A DNA stretch of 64,000 bases. Source: Kineobactrum salinum (GTDB lineage Bacteria; Pseudomonadota; Gammaproteobacteria; Pseudomonadales; Halieaceae). Of this stretch, positions 45,731 to 54,012 are shown in pieces; position 1 is the first letter of the stretch, and each line of letters starts with the position of its first letter. The notes under the pieces are model-generated. The model saw only the letters and a program-made list of their open reading frames with translations. It made no database searches and was not told the DNA's origin. The stretch is from NCBI RefSeq assembly GCF_010669285.1, contig NZ_CP048711.1:124001-188000 (forward strand), written 5' to 3'. The position numbers and the translations under genes were made by a program.

Positions 45731-46471
45731 TCAGGAATACAGAACTACTGAGCGCTGGACAAAATCACTTAATTGTGCGGCACCAAAGTCGTTCAGCTCC
45801 CGCGGGTCCCGGTCCAGTTCCGTGGCCAGTTGCTGCAGCAAATCAGCGCCGCTGTGGACCTCGTTGTCACGGGTCAGTTCGAGCAGGCGCGCGGTGGCGG
45901 CGTTGATCTCCATAAACCGTACAGTCTCTCCAAGATCACGATAGACCGTCAGGAACGTCGGTTCCGTCGCTATCGCCGGCTGGAACCCCGGCCCGATCCG
46001 ATGTACCGGATATCTGTAGGACAACACCCAGGCCAGAGGCGACAGGCGCGGGATACCGGTCAATGGGTCGCGGTCAGCACCGGTGGCGGGCGGCAACTGC
46101 TCCTCGGCCACATCCAGTGCCAGTTCCACCCACTCGTAATGGGCCAGCTCCGCAATGAACGGTGGATCGGCAGCATCGCATCGCGGACGCTGCAACAGAA
46201 ACTGCACAAACTCCTGGCTGATCTCCAGGAAATACGGCGTGTGGCAGCGATGACCGTCAATGAATTCGCGCACCAGCGCATGCCATTGGGAGGTCTGGTA
46301 GAGACTGCGCAGCACCGGAAAGCCGTTGCTGATGAAACCTTCGATATTGTTGTACACCAGGTCCCGGTATATTTTCAGGCGCCGTGCCTCCACATTGGCA
46401 GGCGGCGGCACGGATTCGGGATTGCGTAAATACCGCGCCATTTCCAGCTGACTCTGGCGCAGCTCAGGCAC
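45731..46471 (-). CDS. hvfC: HvfC/BufC-family DUF2063 protein, RiPP partner
   Basis: 246 residues from a GTG at 46471 that overlaps the HvfB stop. The DUF2063 N-terminal domain (RYLRNPESVPPP, RRLKIYRDLVYNNI, FPVLRSL) is clear. HvfC-type proteins bind the precursor peptide and form the modification complex with the DUF692 enzyme. It is the third gene of an HvfABC operon; no DoxX-like hvfD is seen after it. Confidence 0.88.
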   Translation of the reverse strand: MPELRQSQLEMARYLRNPESVPPPANVEARRLKIYRDLVYNNIEGFISNGFPVLRSLYQTSQWHALVREFIDGHRCHTPYFLEISQEFVQFLLQRPRCDAADPPFIAELAHYEWVELALDVAEEQLPPATGADRDPLTGIPRLSPLAWVLSYRYPVHRIGPGFQPAIATEPTFLTVYRDLGETVRFMEINAATARLLELTRDNEVHSGADLLQQLATELDRDPRELNDFGAAQLSDFVQRSVVLYS

Positions 46472-47324
46472 TGGCCTGCTCCGGCCAGTTGCCGGCCTCT
46501 CGCAGTTCGCCCTGCATGGCCCGGATACGATCCGTCTCCTGCAACAGCTGCGGCAGCGGGGGGATATTGAAATCGCGCTCCAGCAAGGTCGGCAGCGGCC
46601 CCAGCAGCTCATAGGCATCGTCCAACAACGACCAGACCGGATCGATCACATCGGCGCCGTGAGTGTCCACCTTCAGGTCCGGAGCTTCGTCAAAATGCCC
46701 TGCCACATGGATATAACGTACCCGCTCCAGTGGCAGTGAACGCAGGAATTCGCGCGGGTCATAGCCGTGGTTGATACTGTTGACGTAGACATTGTTGACA
46801 TCCAACAGCAACTCGCAACCCGAAGCCTCTACCACCGCCCGGATAAACTCGGCCTCGCTCAGTTCGCGATGGGGCTGGGCATAATAGGAGGCATTTTCCA
46901 GCGCCACAGGTGCACCGATAATATCCTGCACCAGGCGAAGCCGCTCCACCACATGGGCGACAGCCTCTTCGGTAAAGGGGATCGGCAGCAGGTCGTACAG
47001 GTGTCCTTCTGCGGCGCAGTACGTCAGGTGCTCACTGTAAATGCCGACATCGAACTCCCGCATCAGGTCGCGAACTGCAGCTACCAGCTCGCGGTCAACC
47101 GGGTCCGGCCCGCCGATGTCCAGTGACAGACCGTGAAATACCAGCGGGCAGCGTTGCACCAGCTCGCGGAACTGACGGCCGTAGCGGCCACCCACCCCGA
47201 TCCAGTTCTCCGGCGCCACCTCGAAGAAATCGACCGATCCCTGGTCGGCGGCCAAAAGCGGGCCCAACAGGGCCCGCCGCAGACCGAGCCCCGCTCCCTG
47301 GAGCCCGGATGGTGTTTCAGGCAT
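46464..47324 (-). CDS. hvfB: HvfB/BufB-family DUF692 multinuclear iron oxidase
   Basis: 286 residues from MPETPSGL; the TIM-barrel DUF692 family is evident (VDFFEVAPENWIG, FHGLSLDIGG, YSEHLTY, ENASYYA, LLLDVNNVYVNS, HVAGHFD), including His, Glu, Asp and Asn metal ligands. Relatives such as MbnB and TglH oxidatively modify Cys of peptides. Here the substrate is surely the Cys-rich HvfA encoded immediately upstream, whose stop overlaps this start (TGATG). Confidence 0.93.
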   Translation of the reverse strand: MPETPSGLQGAGLGLRRALLGPLLAADQGSVDFFEVAPENWIGVGGRYGRQFRELVQRCPLVFHGLSLDIGGPDPVDRELVAAVRDLMREFDVGIYSEHLTYCAAEGHLYDLLPIPFTEEAVAHVVERLRLVQDIIGAPVALENASYYAQPHRELSEAEFIRAVVEASGCELLLDVNNVYVNSINHGYDPREFLRSLPLERVRYIHVAGHFDEAPDLKVDTHGADVIDPVWSLLDDAYELLGPLPTLLERDFNIPPLPQLLQETDRIRAMQGELREAGNWPEQASA

Positions 47325-47650
47325 CAGGCCCCGCCGCACGTGCCCTCGGCGTCTTTCTTCTCGCCACACTTGCCTTCACCACACTTGCCTTCGCCGTGCT
47401 TCTCACCATCCTTCTCGCCGCACTTACCCTCGCCGCATTTACCTTCACCGTCCTTGTCGCCTTTTGCTTCACCACACTTGCCTTCGCCACACTTGCCTTC
47501 CTTGTGCTTGTCATAGTTGGCGAGATCGTAACCACCGCTCAGCTGCGCAGCGGAAAAAGGATTGTTGTCGGCGGCAGCCAGGGGGGCAACCGAGCTTGCG
47601 AGAAAGGCTGCGCCAAAAGCGAGAGCCAGAGGTTTTTTTGTTTGAGCCAT
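47324..47650 (-). CDS. hvfA: HvfA/bufferin-type Cys-rich precursor peptide
   Basis: 108 residues from MAQTKKPL. A signal peptide is cut near LAAA (about 27). The mature region carries six EGKCG motifs arranged in three pairs (Cys54/59, 72/77, 90/95) plus a last Cys105 (EGTCG), separated by Lys/Asp/Glu-rich spacers. In known bufferins, HvfB/C-type complexes turn the Cys of EGKCG into metal-binding heterocycles that chelate copper in the periplasm. Frame, repeats and neighbours agree fully; the upstream extension to 47719 is not supported. Confidence 0.93.
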   Translation of the reverse strand: MAQTKKPLALAFGAAFLASSVAPLAAADNNPFSAAQLSGGYDLANYDKHKEGKCGEGKCGEAKGDKDGEGKCGEGKCGEKDGEKHGEGKCGEGKCGEKKDAEGTCGGA

Positions 47651-47818
47651 TGTTAGCGTCCTGTTTTTGGAGAAATGGATAACACCGCCCCGGCACACAT
47701 GGCGAACCGCTGCCAACACCCACCGGAATCAGCTAAGACCCAGTATCAACCCTGAAGTTTCCTGTCGCCCGTCTACCCTTTGGTAATTTTTCACAAAACC
47801 GGCGAGTCAGGCCTCGGG

Positions 47819-50800
47819 TCAATGCGGATTGGTCCGCAGCCAGGCCGCAACCCGCTCCCACTGCTCCCGCAGGCGTTTTTCAGAAACCGGCACACGCGTA
47901 CCCAGGTTCTGGGCGAACAGGGACACCCGGAACTCCTCCAGCATCCAGCGGTACTGCTGCGCCGCCTCGCAGCGCAGCAACAACCCGGCGCGTTGCTCAC
48001 AGGCATCCAGCAGTGGCTCGGACAGCCGCTGCAGCATTTCGGTGTGCCCCACATCCCGCTCCAGCTGGCCGTTGAGACGCTCCAGCCGCAACCGCAATGC
48101 CTTCATGTAGCGGGGTAACTGGGCCAGCCATTGGGCCGGACTGTCGCGCTGGAATCCCGGCTGCCACAACGCAGCCAGTTGCTGTTTCACATCCGCCAGT
48201 GGTACAGCCCAGGCCGGGTCCGCGTAGCGCGCCAGCAGCGGCTGCAGCTCCGCCAGCGGCCGCAATGCATTGAGCAGGTTGCCCTCCAGCTCCCCGGCGC
48301 GTTCAACCACGCCCTCGCACTGCTGCAACGCTTCATTGAAGGCCGCCTCGGTATAGGGCAACGACGCCTCCCCGACTGCACTCGCACCCGACAGCTGCAG
48401 AAAGGCCGCATCGATCATGTCGTCCACCAGTTGGGACCGCTGTTGCCCCGCGCCGGCCAGCAGCAGGCTGGTTTCGTTTCCCTGTAACAGTTGCTTGCGC
48501 AGGTACTTCACCTGTTGCCGGCGCTGCAGCTGCAGCAGGCGCAACACACCCAGACGGTGCTGCAACCATGCCAGGCCAGGATAGTCGCTGAGCTCGATTG
48601 CCACCGACTCCCCGTGATCCACCAGTGCCGGCCAGGACACGATGTCGACGCCGGCCTGACGAAAACGCCATTCCCGCGGTAGCGTGCCCAGATCCCATCC
48701 AGTGATATCCTGCCGCGCCGGACTGCGGGCCGGCGCCGCGGTGGCGATGGTGTCGCGGGTGTCACTGCGAAATGCCTCGATCAGGGCATCCAGGTCGCGT
48801 CCCTGGGTCAGCAAACGACCATTCGCATCCACCACGCGGATGTTCATCCGGTAAAAAGGGTCCAATTTGTCCCGTGCCCAGTCCCCCGCCTGCAGGGACA
48901 CTCCGCCCAGGCGGGTCAGCTGTGCAGCCAGCGCGGCGTAAAGATCGATATTATCCGGTTCCAGCGCGGCCAGGGCACGATCGACATAGTCGGGTACCGG
49001 CACCAGTTGTTTGCGCTTGCTTTTCGGCAGGCTCTTGACCAACTGGATACACTTGTCACGCAGCAGCCCCGGCACCAGCCAGTCAAACCGGAACCGCGGT
49101 ACCCGGTTGAGCAGGCCCACCGGAACCGTGACCGATACCCCGTCGCCAACCTGGCCCGGCTCGAACTGGTAGCTGAGGCGGTAGTCCACATCCTCCCAGC
49201 GCAGCCGGTCCGGAAACTGCTGCTCCAGTCCGGCGCCCGGATCACGCGCCAGCAGCAACTCCCGCGGCACCCGCAACTCGCGGTCGGCGGCTGGCTCGGT
49301 GGCCAGCCAGGTCCGCAACTGCTCCGCCGTGGTCAGGTTCGCCGGCAGGCGCTCATCATAGAAGCCAAACAGGACCTGCTCATCCGCGAGCAGATCGCGG
49401 CGCCGCACCCGCGCCTCCATATCCTCCAGCTCCCTCAGCAAACGCTGGTTGTGCTTGAGAAAGGCGGGATGCCGGGGCAGGCGCGCACCGATCAGGCCCT
49501 CCCGGATCAGCAGTTCGCGTGCCTCCACGGGATTGATCGGGCCGTAGTGGACCGGGCGCCGATCGGCGACCACCAGGCCGTACAGGGTCACCCTTTCCCA
49601 GGCCATTGCCCGACCCTTGCGCGCCTCCCAGCGCGGTTCGTAGTAGTGGTATTTCAACAGCGCAGGGTTGGTATCCAGCACCCAGGCGGGCTCGATACTG
49701 CCGACACCCCGGGCGAATATCCGCGAAGTTTCGACGATTTCCGCGGCCACCAGCCACTTCGGTCGCTGCCGTCCCAAGGCCGAACCGGGAAAGATCTGCA
49801 GCTTGCGATTGCGGCTGCCCAGATAGTCCCGGTCCTCCAGGTGCTGGGCAATATTGGACAGCAGACCGGCCAGCAGGGCCCGGTGGATGCCCTCGTAGGG
49901 AAGCTCCTCCGCTGCCGTTGCTCCGGGCCCGCTGCCGGCCGGCAGGCCCAGTTGACGGCAGGCAATACGCAGCTGGGCATGCAGGTCGCGCCATTCACGC
50001 AGCCGCAGAAAGGACAGGAATTCGCGCTGGCAGAGTTTGCGCAACTGGCTCTGACTCAGATTCTGGCGCTGCTCCTCGTAGTACTGCCACAGGGCCAGCC
50101 AGGCCATGAAATCCGAGCGCGGGTGCCGGAAGCGGGCATGCATCTGGTCTGCCTGTTGTTGTTTGTCGGCCGGTCGCTCCCGCGGATCCTGGATCGCCAG
50201 CGCGGCGGCGATGACCAGAATCTCGTCCAGACAGCCAAACTGGCGGCCCGCCAATACCATGCGCGCCAGCCGTGGGTCCACCGGCAGGCGCGCCATCTGT
50301 TTGCCAGTGCCGGTGAGCTTGCCCCGGGCGCTGACCGCGCCCAGCTCCTCCAGCAGCTTGTAGCCGTCGCGCACCATGCGCGGGTCCGGTGGATTGATGA
50401 ACGGGAAACGCTGCACCTCCCCCAGGCCGAGCTGCAACATCTGCAGGATCACCGCAGCCAGGCTGGTACGCAGTATCTCGGGATCGGTGAATTCGGGCCG
50501 CGCCAGAAAGTCAGCCTCGGAGTACAAGCGGATACAGACTCCTGGACCCAGGCGACCGCAGCGCCCCTGGCGCTGATTGGCGCTGGCGCGGGAAATGGCC
50601 TCGATGGGCAGGCGCTGGACCTTGGTGCGGAAACTGTAGCGGCTGATGCGTGCCTCGCCCGGGTCGATCACAAAGCGGATACCGGGCACCGTGACCGAGG
50701 TTTCCGCCACATTGGTTGCCAACACCACCCGCAGCCCGCGGCGCCGCGACAAGTCGAAAACCCGGCTCTGCTCCGCCTGGCTCAGGCGCGCATACAGAGG

Positions 50801-51595
50801 CAATACTTCGAGACGGTCATTGTGCCGCAGCTGTTTTGCCAGTTCGCGAATATCGCGTTCGCCGGAGAGAAACACCAACACATCGCCACGGGCCCCGAAC
50901 TGGCCAGTCTCTATCGCATCCACCAGCTCGACGATCTGTTGCTGCAATCCAAGATCCCGATCCTCAGCCGGATCGATATACAGCGTTTCCACCGGATAAC
51001 TGCGGCCCGATACCTCAATGATCGGAGCATCGGAAAAATGGCGGGAAAAGCTGTGCACGTCAATCGTGGCCGAGGTAATGATCAGCTTCAGGTCGGGCCG
51101 CTGCGGTAACAGCTGGTGCAGATAACCCAGCAGGAAGTCGATATTGAGGCTGCGCTCGTGCGCCTCGTCGATGATCAGCGTGTCGTACTGGCGCAGAAGC
51201 CGGTCCCTGCGAATTTCCGCGAGCAGGATGCCATCGGTCATCAACTTGATTGCCGAGGCCTCCGATACGCTGTCGTTGAAGCGCACCTGATAGCCCACCA
51301 ATTCGCCCAGCGGCGTATTCAGCTCCTGGGCAATGCGCTGGGCCACACTGCGCGCCGCCAACCGGCGGGGCTGGGTATGGCCGATACGGGCCTCACGCCC
51401 ACGACCCAGCTGCAGGCAGATCTTGGGGATCTGGGTGGTCTTGCCCGAACCTGTCTCACCGGCGATGATCACGACCTGGTGCTGGTCTATCGCCCGCGCA
51501 ATATCCTCCCGCCGCTGCACCACCGGCAGCTCTGCGGGAAATTGGATATCAGGTATGGAACGGTTGTCGGTCACGTCTCTCTGGATTGCGGTCAC
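47819..51595 (-). CDS. hrpA: ATP-dependent RNA helicase HrpA
   Basis: About 1258 residues, full length for HrpA. Walker A GETGSGKTT, DEAHERS, SATI, and the helicase motif VI region QRQGRCGRLGPG are present, followed by HA2, OB and the long C-terminal DUF3418 region. HrpA is a DEAH-box helicase that acts on RNA and stalled ribosomes. GTG 51595 overlaps the fadD stop (GTGA); GTG 51574 with AGAGAG upstream is an alternative. Confidence 0.95.
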   Translation of the reverse strand: MTAIQRDVTDNRSIPDIQFPAELPVVQRREDIARAIDQHQVVIIAGETGSGKTTQIPKICLQLGRGREARIGHTQPRRLAARSVAQRIAQELNTPLGELVGYQVRFNDSVSEASAIKLMTDGILLAEIRRDRLLRQYDTLIIDEAHERSLNIDFLLGYLHQLLPQRPDLKLIITSATIDVHSFSRHFSDAPIIEVSGRSYPVETLYIDPAEDRDLGLQQQIVELVDAIETGQFGARGDVLVFLSGERDIRELAKQLRHNDRLEVLPLYARLSQAEQSRVFDLSRRRGLRVVLATNVAETSVTVPGIRFVIDPGEARISRYSFRTKVQRLPIEAISRASANQRQGRCGRLGPGVCIRLYSEADFLARPEFTDPEILRTSLAAVILQMLQLGLGEVQRFPFINPPDPRMVRDGYKLLEELGAVSARGKLTGTGKQMARLPVDPRLARMVLAGRQFGCLDEILVIAAALAIQDPRERPADKQQQADQMHARFRHPRSDFMAWLALWQYYEEQRQNLSQSQLRKLCQREFLSFLRLREWRDLHAQLRIACRQLGLPAGSGPGATAAEELPYEGIHRALLAGLLSNIAQHLEDRDYLGSRNRKLQIFPGSALGRQRPKWLVAAEIVETSRIFARGVGSIEPAWVLDTNPALLKYHYYEPRWEARKGRAMAWERVTLYGLVVADRRPVHYGPINPVEARELLIREGLIGARLPRHPAFLKHNQRLLRELEDMEARVRRRDLLADEQVLFGFYDERLPANLTTAEQLRTWLATEPAADRELRVPRELLLARDPGAGLEQQFPDRLRWEDVDYRLSYQFEPGQVGDGVSVTVPVGLLNRVPRFRFDWLVPGLLRDKCIQLVKSLPKSKRKQLVPVPDYVDRALAALEPDNIDLYAALAAQLTRLGGVSLQAGDWARDKLDPFYRMNIRVVDANGRLLTQGRDLDALIEAFRSDTRDTIATAAPARSPARQDITGWDLGTLPREWRFRQAGVDIVSWPALVDHGESVAIELSDYPGLAWLQHRLGVLRLLQLQRRQQVKYLRKQLLQGNETSLLLAGAGQQRSQLVDDMIDAAFLQLSGASAVGEASLPYTEAAFNEALQQCEGVVERAGELEGNLLNALRPLAELQPLLARYADPAWAVPLADVKQQLAALWQPGFQRDSPAQWLAQLPRYMKALRLRLERLNGQLERDVGHTEMLQRLSEPLLDACEQRAGLLLRCEAAQQYRWMLEEFRVSLFAQNLGTRVPVSEKRLREQWERVAAWLRTNPH

Positions 51596-53280
51596 GCCTG
51601 GTCGCGAAGCTCCCGGCGCAGAATCTTGCCGACATTGGTCTTGGGCAGTTCGGTGCGAAACTCGACCTGGCGCGGCACCTTGTAGGCAGCCAGGCTGCGG
51701 CGGCAAAAATCCTTCACCTCGTCTGCCGTCAGTTTTCCGGAGGCGCTGACCACGAACATCTTGATCGCTTCACCGGCAGTCTCATCCGGAATGCCCACCG
51801 CCGCGCATTCCAGCACATCCTCGTGCTCATAAAGCACGTCTTCGATCTCATTGGGGTAGACATTGAAGCCGGACACCAGAATCATGTCTTTCTTGCGATC
51901 GACGATCTGCAGGTAACCGTCCTCGCGGATGATCGCGATATCGCCGGTACGGAACCAGCCTTCGGCATCCAATGCCGCAGCGGTTTCCTCGGGTCGCTGC
52001 CAGTAGCCCTGCATGACTTGTGGCCCGCGCACGCAGAGCTCGCCAGGCTCACCCACCGGCAGCTCCCGATCCTGCTCATCCACGACCTTGACAGCGGTGC
52101 CCGGCAGCGGCAGCCCGATGGTGCCGAGAATCCTGCGAGTTCCCGGATTGGCCGAAACCACCGGCGAGGTTTCGGTAAGCCCATAGCCTTCCGAAATGCC
52201 ACAGCCCGTCACCTTCTCCCAGTGATGCGCCGCCGCGTGGCTCAACGCCATGCCCCCGGACATGGTGACCTTGAGAGCAGAAAAATCCAGCTTCCGGAAG
52301 GCCGCGTTATTGCACAGGGCGACAAACAGTGTGTTGAGGCCAAAGAAAATGGCCGGCCGATACCTGGCCATGGCTTTCACCACCGAAGACAGGTCACGCG
52401 GATTGGGCACCAGTACCATGTGCTTGCCGTTGACCATGGAATAAATGCAGGTCATGAAAGCGTAGATGTGATAGACGGGCAAGGGTTGCAGCAGGGTGCA
52501 ATCCTCCGGTCCCAACGGCTGGGTGACCATGAAATCATCCACCTGCAGGACGTTTGCAACCAGGTTGCTGTGGGACAGCATTGCCCCCTTGGCGATGCCG
52601 GTGGTGCCGCCGGTGTACTGCAGCATCGCCAGCCCGTCCCGGGGGGCTGGCACACGCCTGGCAGGCTGGCGCGCGCCCAGCTTCAGGGCCCTGTTGAGAC
52701 CGATGGCGCCGGGTATCTCGAAGGCCGGCACCATGCGCTTGACATAGCGGGCGACGCTGTTTATCAGCCAGCGCCGGAGCGGCGGGTGCAGGTCTGCCAA
52801 CTCGGTCACCAGCACCTTTTCCACACTGGTGCGCGGCAGCACCGCGGCCGCGGTGGAGGCCACATTGGCCAGCACCACCAGTGCCTTGACGCCGGCATCA
52901 TTCAGCTGGTGCTCGAGTTCGCGCTCGCTGTAGAGCGGATTGGTATTGACCACCACAAGACCCGCCCGCAGGGCGCCGAGAACAACGACCGGGTATTGCA
53001 GCAGATTGGGCAGCTGCACCGCGATACGATCGCCCGGCTGCAAATCCGAGGCATGCTGAATCCAGCTCGCGAACTGATTGGAGAGACGGTCGAGGTTCCG
53101 GAAGCTGAGGGTGTGGCCCAGGCTGCTAAAAGCTGCCTCGTCAGGGTGTTCGCTGAAGGCGTGCTCCGCCATGTGCACCAGGTTGTCAAAGCGACCGAGA
53201 TCCACACCGGGGTCGATACCCAGCTCCCGGTACGCCGCATCTATATGATGCTGTACTTGCTCCGCATTGGAATCCGGCAT
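51592..53280 (-). CDS. fadD: Long-chain fatty acid-CoA ligase
   Basis: 562 residues, matching FadD. The ATP motif YTGGTTGIAKGAM, GYGLTETSP, GWFRTGD and the FACS signature around DRKKDMILVSGFNVYPNEIE are clear. It activates imported fatty acids for beta-oxidation, lipid synthesis and regulation. It is co-directional and overlapping with hrpA and divergent from the MaoC hydratase gene. Confidence 0.95.
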   Translation of the reverse strand: MPDSNAEQVQHHIDAAYRELGIDPGVDLGRFDNLVHMAEHAFSEHPDEAAFSSLGHTLSFRNLDRLSNQFASWIQHASDLQPGDRIAVQLPNLLQYPVVVLGALRAGLVVVNTNPLYSERELEHQLNDAGVKALVVLANVASTAAAVLPRTSVEKVLVTELADLHPPLRRWLINSVARYVKRMVPAFEIPGAIGLNRALKLGARQPARRVPAPRDGLAMLQYTGGTTGIAKGAMLSHSNLVANVLQVDDFMVTQPLGPEDCTLLQPLPVYHIYAFMTCIYSMVNGKHMVLVPNPRDLSSVVKAMARYRPAIFFGLNTLFVALCNNAAFRKLDFSALKVTMSGGMALSHAAAHHWEKVTGCGISEGYGLTETSPVVSANPGTRRILGTIGLPLPGTAVKVVDEQDRELPVGEPGELCVRGPQVMQGYWQRPEETAAALDAEGWFRTGDIAIIREDGYLQIVDRKKDMILVSGFNVYPNEIEDVLYEHEDVLECAAVGIPDETAGEAIKMFVVSASGKLTADEVKDFCRRSLAAYKVPRQVEFRTELPKTNVGKILRRELRDQA

Positions 53281-53497
53281 CTGCTCTCCTCACTTTTAGG
53301 CCAGAATCTGTTACCTCGCCACACACCCGATACTGCTGCGAGTTGGCTTGCCGGCTGCCACGCAAAATCACCCGACAGCAGTATCAGTGTACTGCACCTC
53401 TGCCTTCTGCGCATGCCATCGGCAGCTGCAGTCCCGATGGCCCGCGCGCGGGCCCTTCCGGTATGATGCCCCCGGACCCATCGCAGAGAGCAATACC

Positions 53498-53965
53498 ATG
53501 GCCACCGTGCACAACCATACCTTCGACGAAATCAGTCTCGGCCAGACGGCCACCGTGACCCACGACGTGACCCAGAGGGATATCCGCTTGTTCGCCGCCG
53601 CCTCGGGGGATCTCAACCCCCTGCATCTGGACCCGGATTATGCAGCAGGCACAGTATTCGGCGAATGTATCGCCCACGGGATGTTTACCGGCGCACTGAT
53701 TTCCGCTGCGCTGGCAATGCAACTGCCAGGCCCCGGCACTGTCTACCTGGGCCAGTCGCTGAAGTTCCGCCTGCCTGTCAAGGTGGGCGACCGCCTGACG
53801 ATCATCCTCGAAGTCACGGCCAAGGAAGCTCGTCGCCGGCAGGTCACCCTGGATTGCCGGGTCAGCAATCAGGCCGGCAAGCTGGTGGCCAGCGGCACCG
53901 CCGAGGTGATGGCTCCGGCAATCCGGGAAACGGTGACATTACCGGAACTTGGGCTGGACAATTGA
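53498..53965 (+). CDS. MaoC-like (R)-specific enoyl-CoA hydratase
   Basis: 155 residues from MATVHNHTF; AGAGAG precedes the ATG. The hot-dog hydratase motif with catalytic Asp and His is seen in ASGDLNPLHLDPDYA and the following IAHGMFTGALI. It hydrates trans-2-enoyl-CoA to (R)-3-hydroxyacyl-CoA, often linking fatty acid oxidation to polyhydroxyalkanoate or other lipid routes. Its place opposite fadD fits fatty acyl metabolism. Confidence 0.9.
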   Translation: MATVHNHTFDEISLGQTATVTHDVTQRDIRLFAAASGDLNPLHLDPDYAAGTVFGECIAHGMFTGALISAALAMQLPGPGTVYLGQSLKFRLPVKVGDRLTIILEVTAKEARRRQVTLDCRVSNQAGKLVASGTAEVMAPAIRETVTLPELGLDN

Positions 53966-54012
53966 CCGCCAGCTGCCACACTTTGGCCTCATCGAACAGC
54001 GGACAGACCGTC

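Noticed and set aside
47123-47656. Plus-strand frame with repeated FTTLAFATLAF-like segments, resembling a membrane protein
   Set aside because: It is the reverse reading of the EGKCG repeats of hvfA; hydrophobicity is an artefact of the repeat.
49007-51109. 700-codon open frame on the plus strand
   Set aside because: Fully antisense to hrpA, whose motifs are complete; the long frame is a by-product of GC-rich codon use and shows no family features.
51586-53466. 626-codon open frame on the plus strand
   Set aside because: Antisense to fadD over its whole length; no recognisable domain.
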